Shown here: positions 14,501-27,227 of the stretch, piece after piece
How the letters are laid out: each line of letters starts with the position of its first letter
Position numbering within the stretch: position 1 is the stretch's first letter
Origin: Setaria digitata
Lineage: Eukaryota; Nematoda; Chromadorea; Rhabditida; Setariidae
Reading direction: 5' to 3'
Assembly (NCBI GenBank): GCA_003640385.1
Contig: RCAB01000095.1
Span: forward strand, 62,001-126,000
DNA: 64,000 nucleotides
Notes under the pieces: generated by a model
Seen by the model: the letters and a program-made list of their open reading frames with translations, nothing else
Told to the model about the DNA's origin: nothing
Databases searched by the model: none
Translations under genes and position numbers: made by a program

Positions 14501-17500
14501 AACGAGTGAAAAATGTTGCTGAATATTTGGTACAGAATCGAGAAAATGATACAAAATCTTTGTCTGCCGTTTGTAAAATCTTGCATATTCTTGTTTTTCA
14601 GCGTGGAATTGATCGAGTTAGCTTCTCTCTTTCTTTTTTTTTCATGAAAATTATAATTTGGCTTAGCATTCTTGGTGTAGAATGGAAAAGTCCAAAAGTT
14701 TCACATTAGAATTCGTGCCGAAATGTCCGAAAGTCTGTGGAGTTTAAGAAAAAAACGAAAGAATCTCTCTGTATTTCGTCGTTAACCACACCCAAAAAAT
14801 TCCTTCAGGAATGTGTTGGAGTTAGTTAACGCATGAGATTGAGATGCTTGGGAGAAATCTCCAGATTTTTCTCTTTAAACTAAAGGAGAGAGCTACAAAT
14901 ATATTTTTGCGCGTGCTGTGGCCTGAATGCAGTAATAAATTTTGTAAAGCTCCTCAAATGCTACTGTCTAATCATATTATTTGTTTTAAAAGTCTTGCGA
15001 TTTATTGTTTAGTTATGTAAGTCTTCTATGTCGCATATATTTTAGGCAAAATTCGATTTACAAAACCAAAATTATATATTATCGAAAAGAATTGTTGGTG
15101 ATACAGTTCAAGGAAACAAGGCAAACATCGATCTGGTGACGACCGAGTATCTTATGCTCCAGCATCATGTTAGTTTCAAGAAACTATGAGTTATTGTTTT
15201 CCAATTTTAAAATTATGTGATACATACTACAAAATAAGCTAAGTAGTTCAAGTTATTTCTAAAATCTGTGAATTTGCTTATAAAAAGCAAAACTCACTCA
15301 GTATTTTAAGCAACCTTTAAAAAAAAAAAAGAAAACATGCCTTTACTAAGCATACTTTATGGACTTTTTGCTTTAAACTGACTTTTTGACTTTAAACTGC
15401 CTCTCTCTTTTTATTTGCTCTGCATGTGTAATTACTGCGGTGGTTTAATTTAACGTGGATTCATTACGTAAGTCCCGGGCTTTCGAGATAATTGGGATAA
15501 AATTTACTGAGTGATAATTCTAATTTAGTGCTAAATAACTTATGTTTGTTTTGGGAACGAAAAATTGAATTATAGAAGCGAACATTGACACGTTCTGGAT
15601 ATTATTTTACAACGCAGCATTTGGAAATAATGAAATTATTGGTGAGGTTGGGTACAAGCCTGTACAGTGCAGTATGTTTTATTTTTTTTTTATTTTTTAT
15701 TTTTTTTTTTTCTTTAAAAACTGTCGGAATAGTAGATAATCCGAACACTTTTCGATTTATTGGAATGAACGGAAGGAAGTATCGGTAATATTGTTTCAGA
15801 CGCGAATTGATGCGCAAAGGATATTAGATGGTTGCGTTCAGACATTTCCTTATTCTTACCTTCTTGTATTGGACGATATACTTGCGTTTCTCAAGGAATC
15901 ACCTGATATATCCCATGAGCAATTCAAAGTAATACTTTCAAAGAAAGAAAACTGTTCATCTTGTAAGATGTGAAGAGTAGATTTCCCGAACCGTTGATAC
16001 TTTTCCCATAGAGAGGTTGATTTTTTAACTGATATTGTCGGCTGTTTTGGAGAAACTTCTGTAAAGCCACACATGATATGGGACAACATCTGCAGAAAAC
16101 TTGCTGTAATGACAGGTAGAAGTTGGACTCTGTAGATAAATATTTCGCTTGTAATTAAATTAGCCATAAACTAGAATATGCAAGTATTACATCATTTTTT
16201 TTCCAGGGTGCATTGTATATGCTTTTGAATGGTAAGCGGCTGGCGATTTGTGTTCGACAGAACTGGAGTACATTGTTACGGGTCTGGCCAGCACTTATTG
16301 AAGCACAACATTCCGAAAAGCCTTCCATAATTGGTCTTTTGGAACTGGCTCAGAATACTCTTGTCGATAATTTCGAATCATTCCAAATCAACTTTTGGGT
16401 CATTTTTTAATTTAAAGCCTTTTAAAGGTTTTACTTCTTCATATTCAGGTGATTGGTGTAATAAGTCAAGTATTAGTTGAAGAAAGTTGTGAATGGTCTT
16501 TTGCAAATCATATTTTTAGTTTCATAATTGATGCCTTCCTTAGTTTATTAATATAGATATAATAATGAGGAAATAAAAAAAGAATACATCTGATTTAGCG
16601 CTTTTTGTCGCGACTTGCGTATCTGTTTGAAGCATGCGAAATCATTCACGGATGCTTCAATTCAGTAGTACAGCTATCCCTCTTCATGGAAAAATATTAA
16701 AGATCTATGCCTTAAAACTACAGTCTCATCCTTTTACATATTGATACGACACATTATAGTTACCGGATGGACCGCTGGCTGCTGCGCAAGAATTATATGC
16801 TGCAGGCGGTGGCGAAAATGTCCACCAACCAGCATGGCCGCTGCCTACTGATGAAGAAATTGAAGCTGCCATCAAACGTGAGAATACTGCATGCGAGCAA
16901 AAAGAAAAGTAATTTCATATCAGTCATTATGGTTACGGCACATCTCTAAACTCAACAATCAAGGGCATTGGTAAATCTAAGTAGGATTTAGAAATTTGTA
17001 GGAATGCTTCGTGAGTAAGCAGATTTTTTGTAGGGATATCGGCAAATCGGTGATACGTCGTGTATTGAGATAGAACAAGGCGATTCGAACCACTACTGCC
17101 TGGCTCACGAATTACATGAAGTGGTTTAATCGCTGACATGTATCTATGCAGCGCTGTTGTCATTAATAATATCACTAACTCTAATTTGGGGAACATAGAT
17201 GGAGGGCTTCGGGGTAGTTCAGGATATTTATTATGTGAGTGTCAAGTTAAAATTTCTTGGTTTTTTAATTCTTGTTGTTTTGCAGATTGTACTATTCACT
17301 TTGTGACCGTTTGGTAGCACTCAGCACTGATGCAAACCTTCACTGGCGACATGTTGACATGGCACAGTCTTTACTTTCCTTACTCATCAGACGAGATATG
17401 CCTTTTCCACCAGATGCAATTAAGTAATTTTTCAGTATACGACCATCTTTTAAATTCATTTTGTCAAATATCCGGTTAACTAAGTTAAGTAGTTTTATTT

Positions 17501-20500
17501 CATGTTTAATCCTCAGTGATTGCTGGTGATTCAGCTAAAATTATCGCCTTAGTTATAGTGAACTGTAAAAACAAAATGAGCCAAATTCAAGCCCTGATTT
17601 AATGTCAGAAAAATATTAGCAGAATTCTGATCTGCTATTACTGTTGTTGATGCTTCGTTGCCATATGAAATATAGAAATAAGGCATGGATTGTTTTTATC
17701 ACAACAGACTACCCCTTTGTTAGCCAGAAATTTGATTGTTACTATTTGGAGTAAAGGTGCTACAAATTACAAAATGTTTGCATGGTTAAAACTCATGCTG
17801 CAGTATGATTGAATTGTTATCTATATTTATAGATTGTTTATTCGCTTACTTGTGAACGACACAATTAAGACAAGACGCATGGCAACTGGGCTGATAGCTG
17901 CCTGGTTACGTATCACGAAACCGCAAGCCGTGAAAATACCTTTCGAAAACCCAGTTGAAGTAGTGACAATATTAATAGTATAAAGAGGATCTCTGTTAGA
18001 AATGCAGTCGTGCTTTATCAGCTCAAGGAGACTGCATTGAAAATTTGAGCTGTCTTGGTAGCGGCTCATTTTGATCTGTTCAGGGAAATAGAATTCACAT
18101 GAAATTTAGTCGAAAATCATTTGGTCTTAGTTTTGTTCCTCTCAAAAAAATTTATTTTATGTCGTTGCATTTTACTAGTGTTTTCTTTTTTTTTTCTTTA
18201 CATTTTCATTGTAGGGAGAGAATGTTGGCCCTGGCGCAGAGTGGCCCATAAAATATGGTTTTCGAGTGGACAATATGATAACAATGTATGATAAAGAAAA
18301 ACTGCCACGAACCGCAAAAGATTGGAATGCTACAGTTTTTTTCAGTAAAACGCATTGGGGCTTCTATACCTGGCCAAAGTAAGTTTACTAAGTTATTTTC
18401 GGAAATCGAAGGCAACTATTTACTTTCCCAGATATTGTTGTGGGAGTGTTTGGAAGGTAGAGGATATTTATATGCTTTAAAGGGTTTTCATTGCTCCTGA
18501 CAAATAATTCATAAAATAGATTTGGATTTTATTCTTGATTCTTCTTTCGAATTTACTACATTGTTCTTAGATCGTGGCGTAATTTTTTTGAAATGCTGCT
18601 TCATTTTCAGACATTAACAGCAATGGCTAAACTATTTCTATTAATTGGAATGGTAATAGAAATTTATAACGTGCGCTTTTTAAAGGGTTTTGAAAGTGTA
18701 CGCTCCAGCAAATGAACAGAAAGCCATTAATCGTAAACTAGAAGAATTAAATGAAATGGAACGTTACGTTGTAGAAACATTCGGTGACGATGAATTTGCT
18801 GAAAAATTTCGTCAGTATATGAGCGTCGAAGAAAAAAAGGGTGAAGAAGCATTTGATGCCATTGCATTCGGTTTATTTTATGTTAGTTTTTTCTTTGACT
18901 CTGCCACATTTTAATGAAGTTAATATATTTTACAGTTAGAAATGAATTAAATAGAAAATTTTGATAGTTGACATCTTTTTTTTTTAAAATACTCTAACAA
19001 AAATTCTGCTCTTTCTATTGTGAAACTATAGATAGGTACTTTCTGTTCGGCGATCTTTTCACTCTGTGGTCAGTTTGTCCTAGGCTGGCTTTAGAATTCT
19101 TGAATCCAGGATGATATCCAGATAACCCCGAGTTGATTGTCTTCCCTCAGTACTGTCCCGATCACTGGAATCTGTGGTAGGAAACTGAATTAACTCCTTT
19201 ATATACTGCATTGTTCTTTTTCTTTCTCCAGAAATTATTTGTGACTGATGTGTATATTTTGACAATCATAGCATTTTCTTTTCCTTTCTTTCTTTCTTTT
19301 TTTTTTTTTCAAAATGTTATAGTATAAAGTTAGGAAACGATATGCTTCCATTTCACCTTTTCAAGTAAAAGAATCTCTACTCTTACAGGGAATATTTCGG
19401 AACTATAACGATCTTCTGCTTCCTGTTTTCAAGAAACACTTAGAAGTTTTGCTTATGAGTGATAAGGTTATGCGTTTTATTTATTTCTTTACTTTTTTTA
19501 TTTCAAATTAGTGAAAGGAGAAAGAATTTATAAGCAGAATATTCTTGATGTGTTAAAGTAACTATTGCAATTCATAGCTGCATTGCCATAAAAAGAATGT
19601 TTTTATCAAAGAAAAGTTTTTGGTGACGAAGTTTAACTTCTGTTTTTCCTGATTTCAAACGTGTGAATTTCTAGGAAGGTGATCAACGACTTGCAGCAGA
19701 AATGGTTGCTGGACTGTTAAATGGCAGCAAGCTGTGGACATTCGAAAAGATTTCAGCAATGTCAAAATGGCTTAAACCGCTGATAAGTAGTTGCTTAGAA
19801 GCAGTAAAAACCGAAAATGTCAAAAATTGGGGAACAGCTATTGCCACAGTTTTCGGTTCGGTTGATCCCAAAGCGCTTGGATGGTTTATTGAAATGCTTT
19901 TTGAATTATGTATGAAACCAACCGATAGCAGCTTTCATGCGACAACGTATGTGCTTTTCATCATTTATATGTGTGTTATTTGTCTGAATAGATTAAGGAT
20001 GAATACGTTTAACTTTTTTTTACTCTTAATTGAAAATCCTGCGAGACTGACTGGTTTTTGCAATGCTTCATGTTCATTCATTTCTTCGATTTGTGAGAAA
20101 AGTTTAACTCGAATAGCTGCTTAGATGGCTGAGTTAATTGTCTTCAGTGCTCTTCAATTAAATTAAAATAAGAGAGGGATTTTCATTATTATTGTGGAAA
20201 ACTGAGTTAAAGAAGAATTGAAAATATTCTAAGTTGACTCATCCAAATAAGATCAAAAGTGTGAATTGTACATTTGCGTGCGGGAAGAAGTAACTGAGGG
20301 TGTTAATACATGTTTCACGAGACAGCACAAGACTGAAATTACTAATGATGAGATCTCACAGCTGGTGCTTGTAGTTATTTGGTCTTATGTGTTTCCCAGG
20401 AATACATGCCAGGCATTATAGAGAGGAGCTATTCAATCTTTTCATTAGATTCATAATTTTTTTTTTTTTTTTGTGGCAATTAGTTCTAAATTATTTATTT

Positions 20501-23440
20501 TATTAGAGGTGGAACCGGCTAATCGGTTTTCAATTTGCTTTGTTCCCAAAACTTTTACGTAATCTGGTTGTTCTTTCTGAATTCAATATAAGTGTAACAT
20601 CTTACGTTAACTGCAGAATTTGCTGTAAATCGTCTTTGTTTCAGGAGAATGTATTTTGTGCAGGGTGCTTTAAATCAATGTGAATGGCGTGTAACAGAAT
20701 TGTGGAATCAACTGTTTCGGAAATGTTTGGAAACTATGGAAGAATCCTACCAGAATTTACGTGAGCGTATTGGCTCTAGTATTGCTACCATCGTGTGGTT
20801 TGATCTGAATCATTTATACGTCGATCCGCGAGTTCCAAAGAAATTTCATCCAATGAAAATTCAAGATGCAATGGGTGAAATTAATGCAAAGGTACAGTTA
20901 TTGATAGTACTTCTTATTTTATGATATATCAATTCTTATCAGTAATCTTTTTGATAGAGTGCTAGAATTCTACATAAAAACTGAAAGAATGAATGAAAAA
21001 TGGAAGTACAAAATTAGTTAAATGCTTATTTTCAAAGAAAATCGTAGAGATTTTACAAGTTTGCTGATTCTCGCTCCAGTATTTTCAATTCATTAAGATG
21101 GAATCGATTATTACATTAAGGTATCTGTCAAAGATATAAAGATAGTAATGAAATATTATTCTACTTATTTGCTGGCGTGATCACTGTATTTAGTTAATTT
21201 TTGCAATACATAGTTAACACTTTATTACGTCGTTACATGCAACATAAGTTTGAATTAGAAACTACTGTTATAAGCTAACAACGCTACTGTATTTATTTTT
21301 CCAGTTAGAAGTTTTGTGGTCTGAAGTTGCTGCTGCGAAAAGAGATAATGACAGTGTAGATGGTGTTTATGTGGATGGTAATGTGGAAGTTAATAATGGT
21401 GAGGGTAATGGACGGAAAAAAGTATGTTATTTTCCTTTTCAGTGATATTTTTTGCTGTTTATTTTACTATATTCAAAAAATATCTCAATAAATAGTTAGG
21501 AGAAGATAATTTATTCATTGTTTTTCATATTTTAGGCAATAATGACATTCAAGTGTGCGCTGAACTACTTAAATGCACATTGGGTTCATTCGTTTACTGC
21601 TTTACCGCCTTCAATTTTCAACTTTTTACCTCTGCTTATACATTTTGAAAATGAAACAAGGTATTTTACTTATTTCTTGCCTGAAAACTACTGTTACTTA
21701 AGGTTTCAGTTTTGTTTTGGAGGGAAATGTAGTTTTCCCGGATGCCTTAGTTAAATTAAATAAACAGTCTCCTGGTCGTAGAACTCCTCTTGGTTCTTGA
21801 AGCACCAACAGTTCTGTTAATAAACCGGAAGAAAGCTTTAATTACTATAGGATAGAGTTTTAGAAAAAGAAAGGAATTATTCAGTTGCTTTTAGTGACGA
21901 GGAGTTAAAAAATAGTTGTCATGATCAGTTGCGGCAAGGGATGTCACAGACATTGATTACTGCGAAAAATGTAGAAATGGTATTGTGTGGCGTCAAAGAG
22001 GTTAGTCTTATTAAATTATATCAACGAAAAATATTTCATCCTAGTCTTTCTTCATTATCTTTGGGGAGCGAATTGTGGTTGTAGAAATATTCCTGATTAG
22101 TCAAATGTATGGGAAACTATAGTAAGTAACGTACTATGTTACTTACTATAGTTTCTTTTTTTTTTTTTTTTTAAATTTTTTGATGGTGCAGATCTTCACG
22201 ATTATTAAACTCTGTTGATCAGTAATAGATGGTAATAATCTTTTGATTATTAAACTAATGAAATGTAGTGGTTGTTTGAGCCAGAAAAATGATTTCGGAT
22301 TTTCATGGAAATTGTACCTGCTCGTTGCAGCTTGCTTCATCAGCTGCTTCGTGGTGGAAACCGAAAGTTTCACTCCTTAAGTATTTGCAAGTGGCTGTTT
22401 TCTCTAATTTCTTCCTTTTTCTCCACCATCGTCCATCATTACAAGCAGTACTGTGCTCCTTGATACTTGATTCCAAATTCGAAGTCCGTGAAGCTGCTGC
22501 TACAACATTGTCGGGTCTTATTCACTGTCACTTCTTTGATGTTGATCATCTGATTGTTGTGAGTTGTATTTTCTCTGTTTGTTCATTTTACCCCTTAACA
22601 TTGAGCTGTGGCAGGAATTAGAAAATCGATCAAACAGGAGCAATTAAGGCTTATAGAAGTTACAGACAATCTGACAAAGTATTATTATATTTTATGTTCA
22701 GGTCTGAACTACAATATTAAGCCGATGGAGGATTAAACAAACGTAGACGTACAGTAGGGTCGAGAAAGCCAGGAAATAATTTTTGTTTTTTAAAATTTAT
22801 TTTCCTTATTATTTAAAGGAATTTAAGTCTTCAGGAGAGATTTTATGAATGGTCTCGTGAGGAAAATGGCACTAAACGACACGCCGGCGTGTTGGCTCTT
22901 TCTGCTGTTGTTCAGGCATTCCCATACACTGTTCCATCCTTTTTGCCGAAAATTCTGATGCAGTTATGCCGGCATACCTGCGATAAACAACCAATGCAAG
23001 TAAGCTTTCTTGCCGAACTTTGAAGAACTTTTCTTCCAGTATATGAAATCTAGATTCATTCGTTGCTCATGCTATTTTTACTCTAATAATTCTGCATTTA
23101 TCCCCAAAAATGGGTAAATTTATTTGTTTATGATGAGATCGAAGGCCATACTGAAATTTTTGATTTCTTGTTATTTAAACAAATAGTGTTCAATGTTACA
23201 TTACGTTAGTCTCTTCGAGGAAACACCAACAATAGAGATGCTGTTGTTTGCAAAGATTTTCGATGTGGCAGTGGTCTTAAAAAACTGGGAACAAGCTGTT
23301 TTCAGGGCACAGTGAAGAAAGCATTGAGCGAATTCAAACGTACTCATCAAGATAGCTGGCATGAACATAAAACGCAATTTAGTGAAGATCAACTTTCTAT
23401 ATTGACAGATCTATTTGTTTCACCCAATTACTACGTTTGA
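5524..23440 (+). CDS. Proteasome activator PA200/PSME4/Blm10 homologue, about 40 exons
   Basis: Large HEAT-repeat cap that binds the 20S proteasome and stimulates peptide hydrolysis; the family acts in the nucleus in DNA repair and histone turnover. I joined 40 exons whose phases all agree (5766 nt, about 1921 aa; human PSME4 is about 1843). Landmarks colinear with human PSME4: KHLPYYEEM and [13 protein letters not shown] near the N-terminus, [193 protein letters not shown], and the C-terminal DUF3437 piece [20 protein letters not shown]. It ends in Tyr-Tyr-Val, a HbYX motif that docks into 20S alpha-ring pockets. The exon at 5524-5565 gives the first ATG; the ATG at 6153, in frame after an intron, is an alternative start. 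Last exon is 23306-23440. Confidence 0.93.
7830..7870. repeat. Short tandem duplication, about 21 bp x 2, in PA200 intron
   Basis: The unit atatgcaaagattatattca occurs twice back to back (7830-7849 and 7851-7870, one base between). It lies in the intron between the PA200 exons 7588-7728 and 8038-8179. It is probably a replication-slippage duplication with no evident function. Confidence 0.8.
22113..22155. repeat. Perfect 18-bp inverted repeat with 7-nt spacer in PA200 intron
   Basis: Left arm 22113-22130 (gaaactatagtaagtaac) is followed by spacer gtactat and its exact reverse complement at 22138-22155. It sits in the PA200 intron between exons ending at 22000 and starting at 22331, and would fold as a hairpin or cruciform. 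No target-site duplication or transposase is visible. Confidence 0.85.
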
Positions 23441-25567
23441 AATAGATGAATGAAAAGCATGTATGAGCAACAAGTTCCAAAGATTGTGTAGAAGCACAGA
23501 AGGTTTTTCTTAGCTACTTGCAGTTCTGAAACCTTCGATGAAATTACAAACTAGAAGGTAGTGATTTTCTGTAGGACATTTCTTTGTTTTTTGTTAAAAG
23601 TTTTATCGATATCTTCTTCCATTGCCATTCGATAAGCCTTAATATTAAACTATTCTGAAAGTCATTTTAAAATGCACAAAAAACTCTTTATCCATTTATT
23701 TATAAGTTTCTTAAAGTCACTTATTTTTTGTTGGGTGGGCAAAATTTCGATTTCCCCTCACATATTTTTTAGGTGGTGCAGATACATGCCAATTACATCT
23801 CCACGTTTTGCTGCATGAGCACAGTTTAGAGTATTAACTGTCAAACAAGTATTCGGAACATTAGCATACTATCTATATTAGGTAAATCTGAGCATGTTTT
23901 AATACCACTATAATTTATAACATATAAATAAATAGTACTTGTCTGCAAATTAGCATCCTACCAAATGGTGATGGAGCGCATACATGGAATTAGTTGGCTT
24001 GTTTCTGTTATGGATTTAAGATCTATAAAGATGGAGAAAAGATCCCGTCATTCAATTACAGAGAATTAGGAGTACTAAAATCGGATCTAGAATTTTATGT
24101 TATACTAATGTTACTCACGGTAATTTGTTTTTTCATTTTATTATGATGCTGTGATGATATTACGATGTGTTCAGTGAGTTTTTAAACAAAAAAAAAAAAA
24201 AAAAATCTCTTCCTTCACACTTCCCAATTCCAGAGTTGCATGTTTGGAAATTCCATTATTATGACCCAGCTCCGATGCAGTCCAAGGATTTTTAGATGGG
24301 CATTTTTCTTCGCATTATTAATATCATCTCCTACAGTCTTCCATTTCCCGTTTTTTTTTTTTTTTTTTTTTTGTGCCAGACATTGTCAAGCTGAAATTGC
24401 TGGTTCCAAAACATAATACTTCTGATTTTCAGCTTTTACATACTTTTTCTAGTCTTTTTTTAAAGCTGTTTTTGCAATCAGATTTCGTGCGAGCCATAGT
24501 TCCATGCAATAAAAACTATTCTTCATGACCTAATCAGAAGCATCGTATGAATCTAGGATTTTTCTAATCTTAAGAATTTTAAACGAGATTGGGCTGTTTG
24601 CCTATTCACTTCCACTCTCTCCACTGGATCATCGTTAATATGCAGGAACAAAACAGGAAACTGGGATTGTTTAGTAAATGAGCTTCGGCAGAGTGCTTGC
24701 AGGAACGGTTCGCAATTGATTTCATTTTTTGCTATTAAATTATCAACCTGTCTGCCTTACGTTTATGGAATAATGCATCGAAATTTTGTTCCACTTGTTC
24801 TTGTGATTTTTCCTTTCATTTTAATTAATACATTCAAATAAAAATAAGATTGTTAATTTTAGGGATTTTTACAGGACCAGAAAGGAATTCACCTTCCTAG
24901 AAAAATTTTACTTTTTTATGATTTTGAACCAAAGTTTGATGAAGCACTTTACGATGCAATGATTGAATTTTTTTAGAAGGGAGTTAAGGTTCTAAAAAGT
25001 AAACGAATTGAAGTGGAAATGAATTGCGATTGTCGGTCGCTTTCTCCTTGATCGACAACATTTGTGCGTACTTCATCGGACGATTGATAATTGAGACCAA
25101 TCATAGCAAATGAACTAGCTGGACTAAACAGTAAAAACTTCTGTGAAAATCTTACCGCTAGACGAGCGTGGAAACATAAATCTAACGCGTCCGCTTTTAG
25201 TTGGTGTACACCCAAACTGCATGCAGATATTGACTGGCTAAGATTTTAATGTTGTTGAAGAACGCTGTCCCTACCTGTTCCTGTCCTGCGGATTCTCATA
25301 TTTCCGTTATTCGCTCTAACAAAGCACAGACTATCTGAACTTAGTCAGTTTTTCCGATTCTTCATGTTTTACAGTACGTTTTTTGGGTCTTTCACATTTC
25401 ACAGTTTTATGTTTTTTTTTTTTTTTTTTTTCAAAAACGCTGAGGATCTATTACTTCGAACTTTGCTAGCGAATCTACTCGTACATTAATTTACAATTCA
25501 GGCTATATTCTGCATATGTGGAATTTATTTTGTTTGGAGGACTTTTGAGGAAGACAATAGGACATAA
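23441..25567. other. Unresolved region between PA200 and ERG28 with coding-like open segments
   Basis: About 2.1 kb after the PA200 stop codon. Part must be the PA200 3' UTR and the ERG28 promoter. Several stretches look coding but could not be joined into a gene. On the minus strand, 24973-25215 encodes a frame containing SFAMIGLNYQSSDEVRTNVV, about 24553-24757 encodes a 67-codon frame containing HINDDPVERVEVNRQTAQSR, and a frame near 23770-23860 contains NCAHAAKRGDVIGMYLHH. On the plus strand, frames near 24000-24119 and 24880-24976 are also open. No family was recognised. Candidates are an unassembled minus-strand gene, a decayed pseudogene, or chance. Long poly(A)/poly(T) tracts occur near 24189, 24352 and 25413. 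Confidence 0.4.
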
Positions 25568-26561
25568 ATGGGATTACAAAATATTGTTCGCGCTTGGTTA
25601 GCATTCACCGTACTACAGCTCCTCGGGAATCTTTGGCAGTGTATGCAACCAAGAACTTTTTTGGTAATCTTACGCCGTAAAACTACAGTAACAGGTTAGC
25701 TATTGGACGAGAAAAACCTTTATCTAACGGTAGCTTTAGAAACAAAAATGTACGCGCACTGCAGCTTAAAATGTCTACCCAATGCATATATATAGTGCAG
25801 GAAACGAACAAGTAACAAAAATACGTCATTTCTAGATACAGTACCAATAGCAGCATCATTTTTTGTCCATTATTGGACGATCCTACTCATGCGGCTTTTT
25901 GTAATTTATTATTTTGATTGTATTCCGCTTCATATTTTTCACATAATCTGTTCGATAACATCGGCTGTCTTCCTGAGCTTTGAAATTTTTTACGCTGAAC
26001 TGTTCCAAAAATCAGCCGCTCTATACATACAGATTGCTTTGTCAGGTTAGTTGATTGGCATCTTCGTTTCAATTGGTTTTTATTGAATTAAAATTTTAAT
26101 TCTGAATAAAAATGATGCGCAATGATGTGCGCAGTACGGCCATATCATTATGATCACACACTAAATCCGAAAAAAATTAGAAAATTCGGCAGTTGAAGAA
26201 TGATATCATTCGTTGCTTACACACTGGCCATATCAATAAGAAAATACTAGCAACAGAGAAAATAATCTTTTCGAATAATAAAACAAGCATCAATTGAAAG
26301 AACTTTTTCGATTCCAATATAAAGAAAAGTCAAATGAACCCATTATATTCTTGCTTAATTTCTTTGACAGTCAGTTTTTTTTTTTTTTTTTCAATTCCTT
26401 TGATGACATCCCTATTGTTTTCAGGTGGTACAGTATTGCTGATCATATCTACTTGGAAGTATCTATTCACATTTACTAGAAAGCAAGAAAAAAAGCGAAA
26501 AAAAATGACTGCTGTACATGTGATGGAGCGCGATTACATGGATCTCAAAAAGCAAAAATGA
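25568..26561 (+). CDS. ERG28-like ER membrane protein
   Basis: Three exons, 25568-25694, 25836-26045 and 26425-26561, join in consistent phase (474 nt, 157 aa). The protein has four hydrophobic segments and matches the Erg28/C14orf1 family along its length: VRAWLAFTVLQLLGNLWQ near residues 7-24 parallels human LRSWLVMVSIIAMGNTLQ, and a C-terminal helix GGTVLLIISTWKYLF is followed by a lysine-rich cytosolic tail (TRKQEKKRKK). In yeast, Erg28 is a non-catalytic ER scaffold that tethers sterol C4-demethylation enzymes. Nematodes cannot make sterols de novo, so the role here is probably in modifying dietary sterol or as a general ER scaffold; that is inference. Start chosen as the only ATG upstream of the conserved block. 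It lies downstream of PA200 on the same strand and converges with the THAP gene. Confidence 0.82.
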
Positions 26562-27227
26562 TAAATATCATTCAGATGCTAAATTGTTCACATTAACATT
26601 AAAGAGGAAAAATGGATCAGAAAACAACCTCATCCTAATCCATTAATTTTACTTTGTTCGATTCACCACTTGAACACTGTCTTATCGAGCACTGGTCAAA
26701 GAATTTCTTGAATCAGGAGAAAGCTCTGTACCGATATTAGTAAAATTTTTATTCTCTTGTATTTCATTTAATCCTCTTATTCCTTATTTTTATATTTCTA
26801 TTGTCTTTAATTATTATATAAAATAATTTGGTATTCATTAAGAGTGGAACAATTAGATTAATAAAAGAATTATGTCGAAATCTAAAACTCATGCTGTAAC
26901 ATAAAACACAAGTATCAGCATCACCTGAGCCTTTAAGATATATTCTAATCTATCCACTAATAAACAGACGGTAATCTATAAAGTTTTCGTCTAAGCTTAC
27001 TAAGAAGGAGAAATTTTCAACTTTATTGAAACTTACAGCTTCTTTTATGCTTCTAATTATATAATAGTCGCGTTTCCATTAAGAAAGTGTCCAAATTAAA
27101 TAGCGCGGAGAAAGAGATCATGAGTTTCTTTCGAGAGTTTAAAATAAGAAATCGCCTCATATCTTGTTGCTTAGCACAGTGAATGACCAGTAAAAAAAAA
27201 AAGTAATCCTGTAATTTATGAATGCCT
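26562..27227. other. Intergenic between convergent genes
   Basis: About 670 bp separating the 3' ends of the ERG28-like and THAP genes. It is AT-rich and should contain both 3' UTRs. I see nothing else in it. Confidence 0.6.

Noticed and set aside
15856..16167. 103-codon minus-strand frame
   Set aside because: It largely mirrors a supported PA200 exon and the plus-strand open segment next to it.
23770..23860. Possible ankyrin repeat on the minus strand (NCAHAAKRGDVIGMYLHH)
   Set aside because: One weak repeat-like segment, with no neighbouring repeats that can be spliced in frame. Left as part of the unresolved region.
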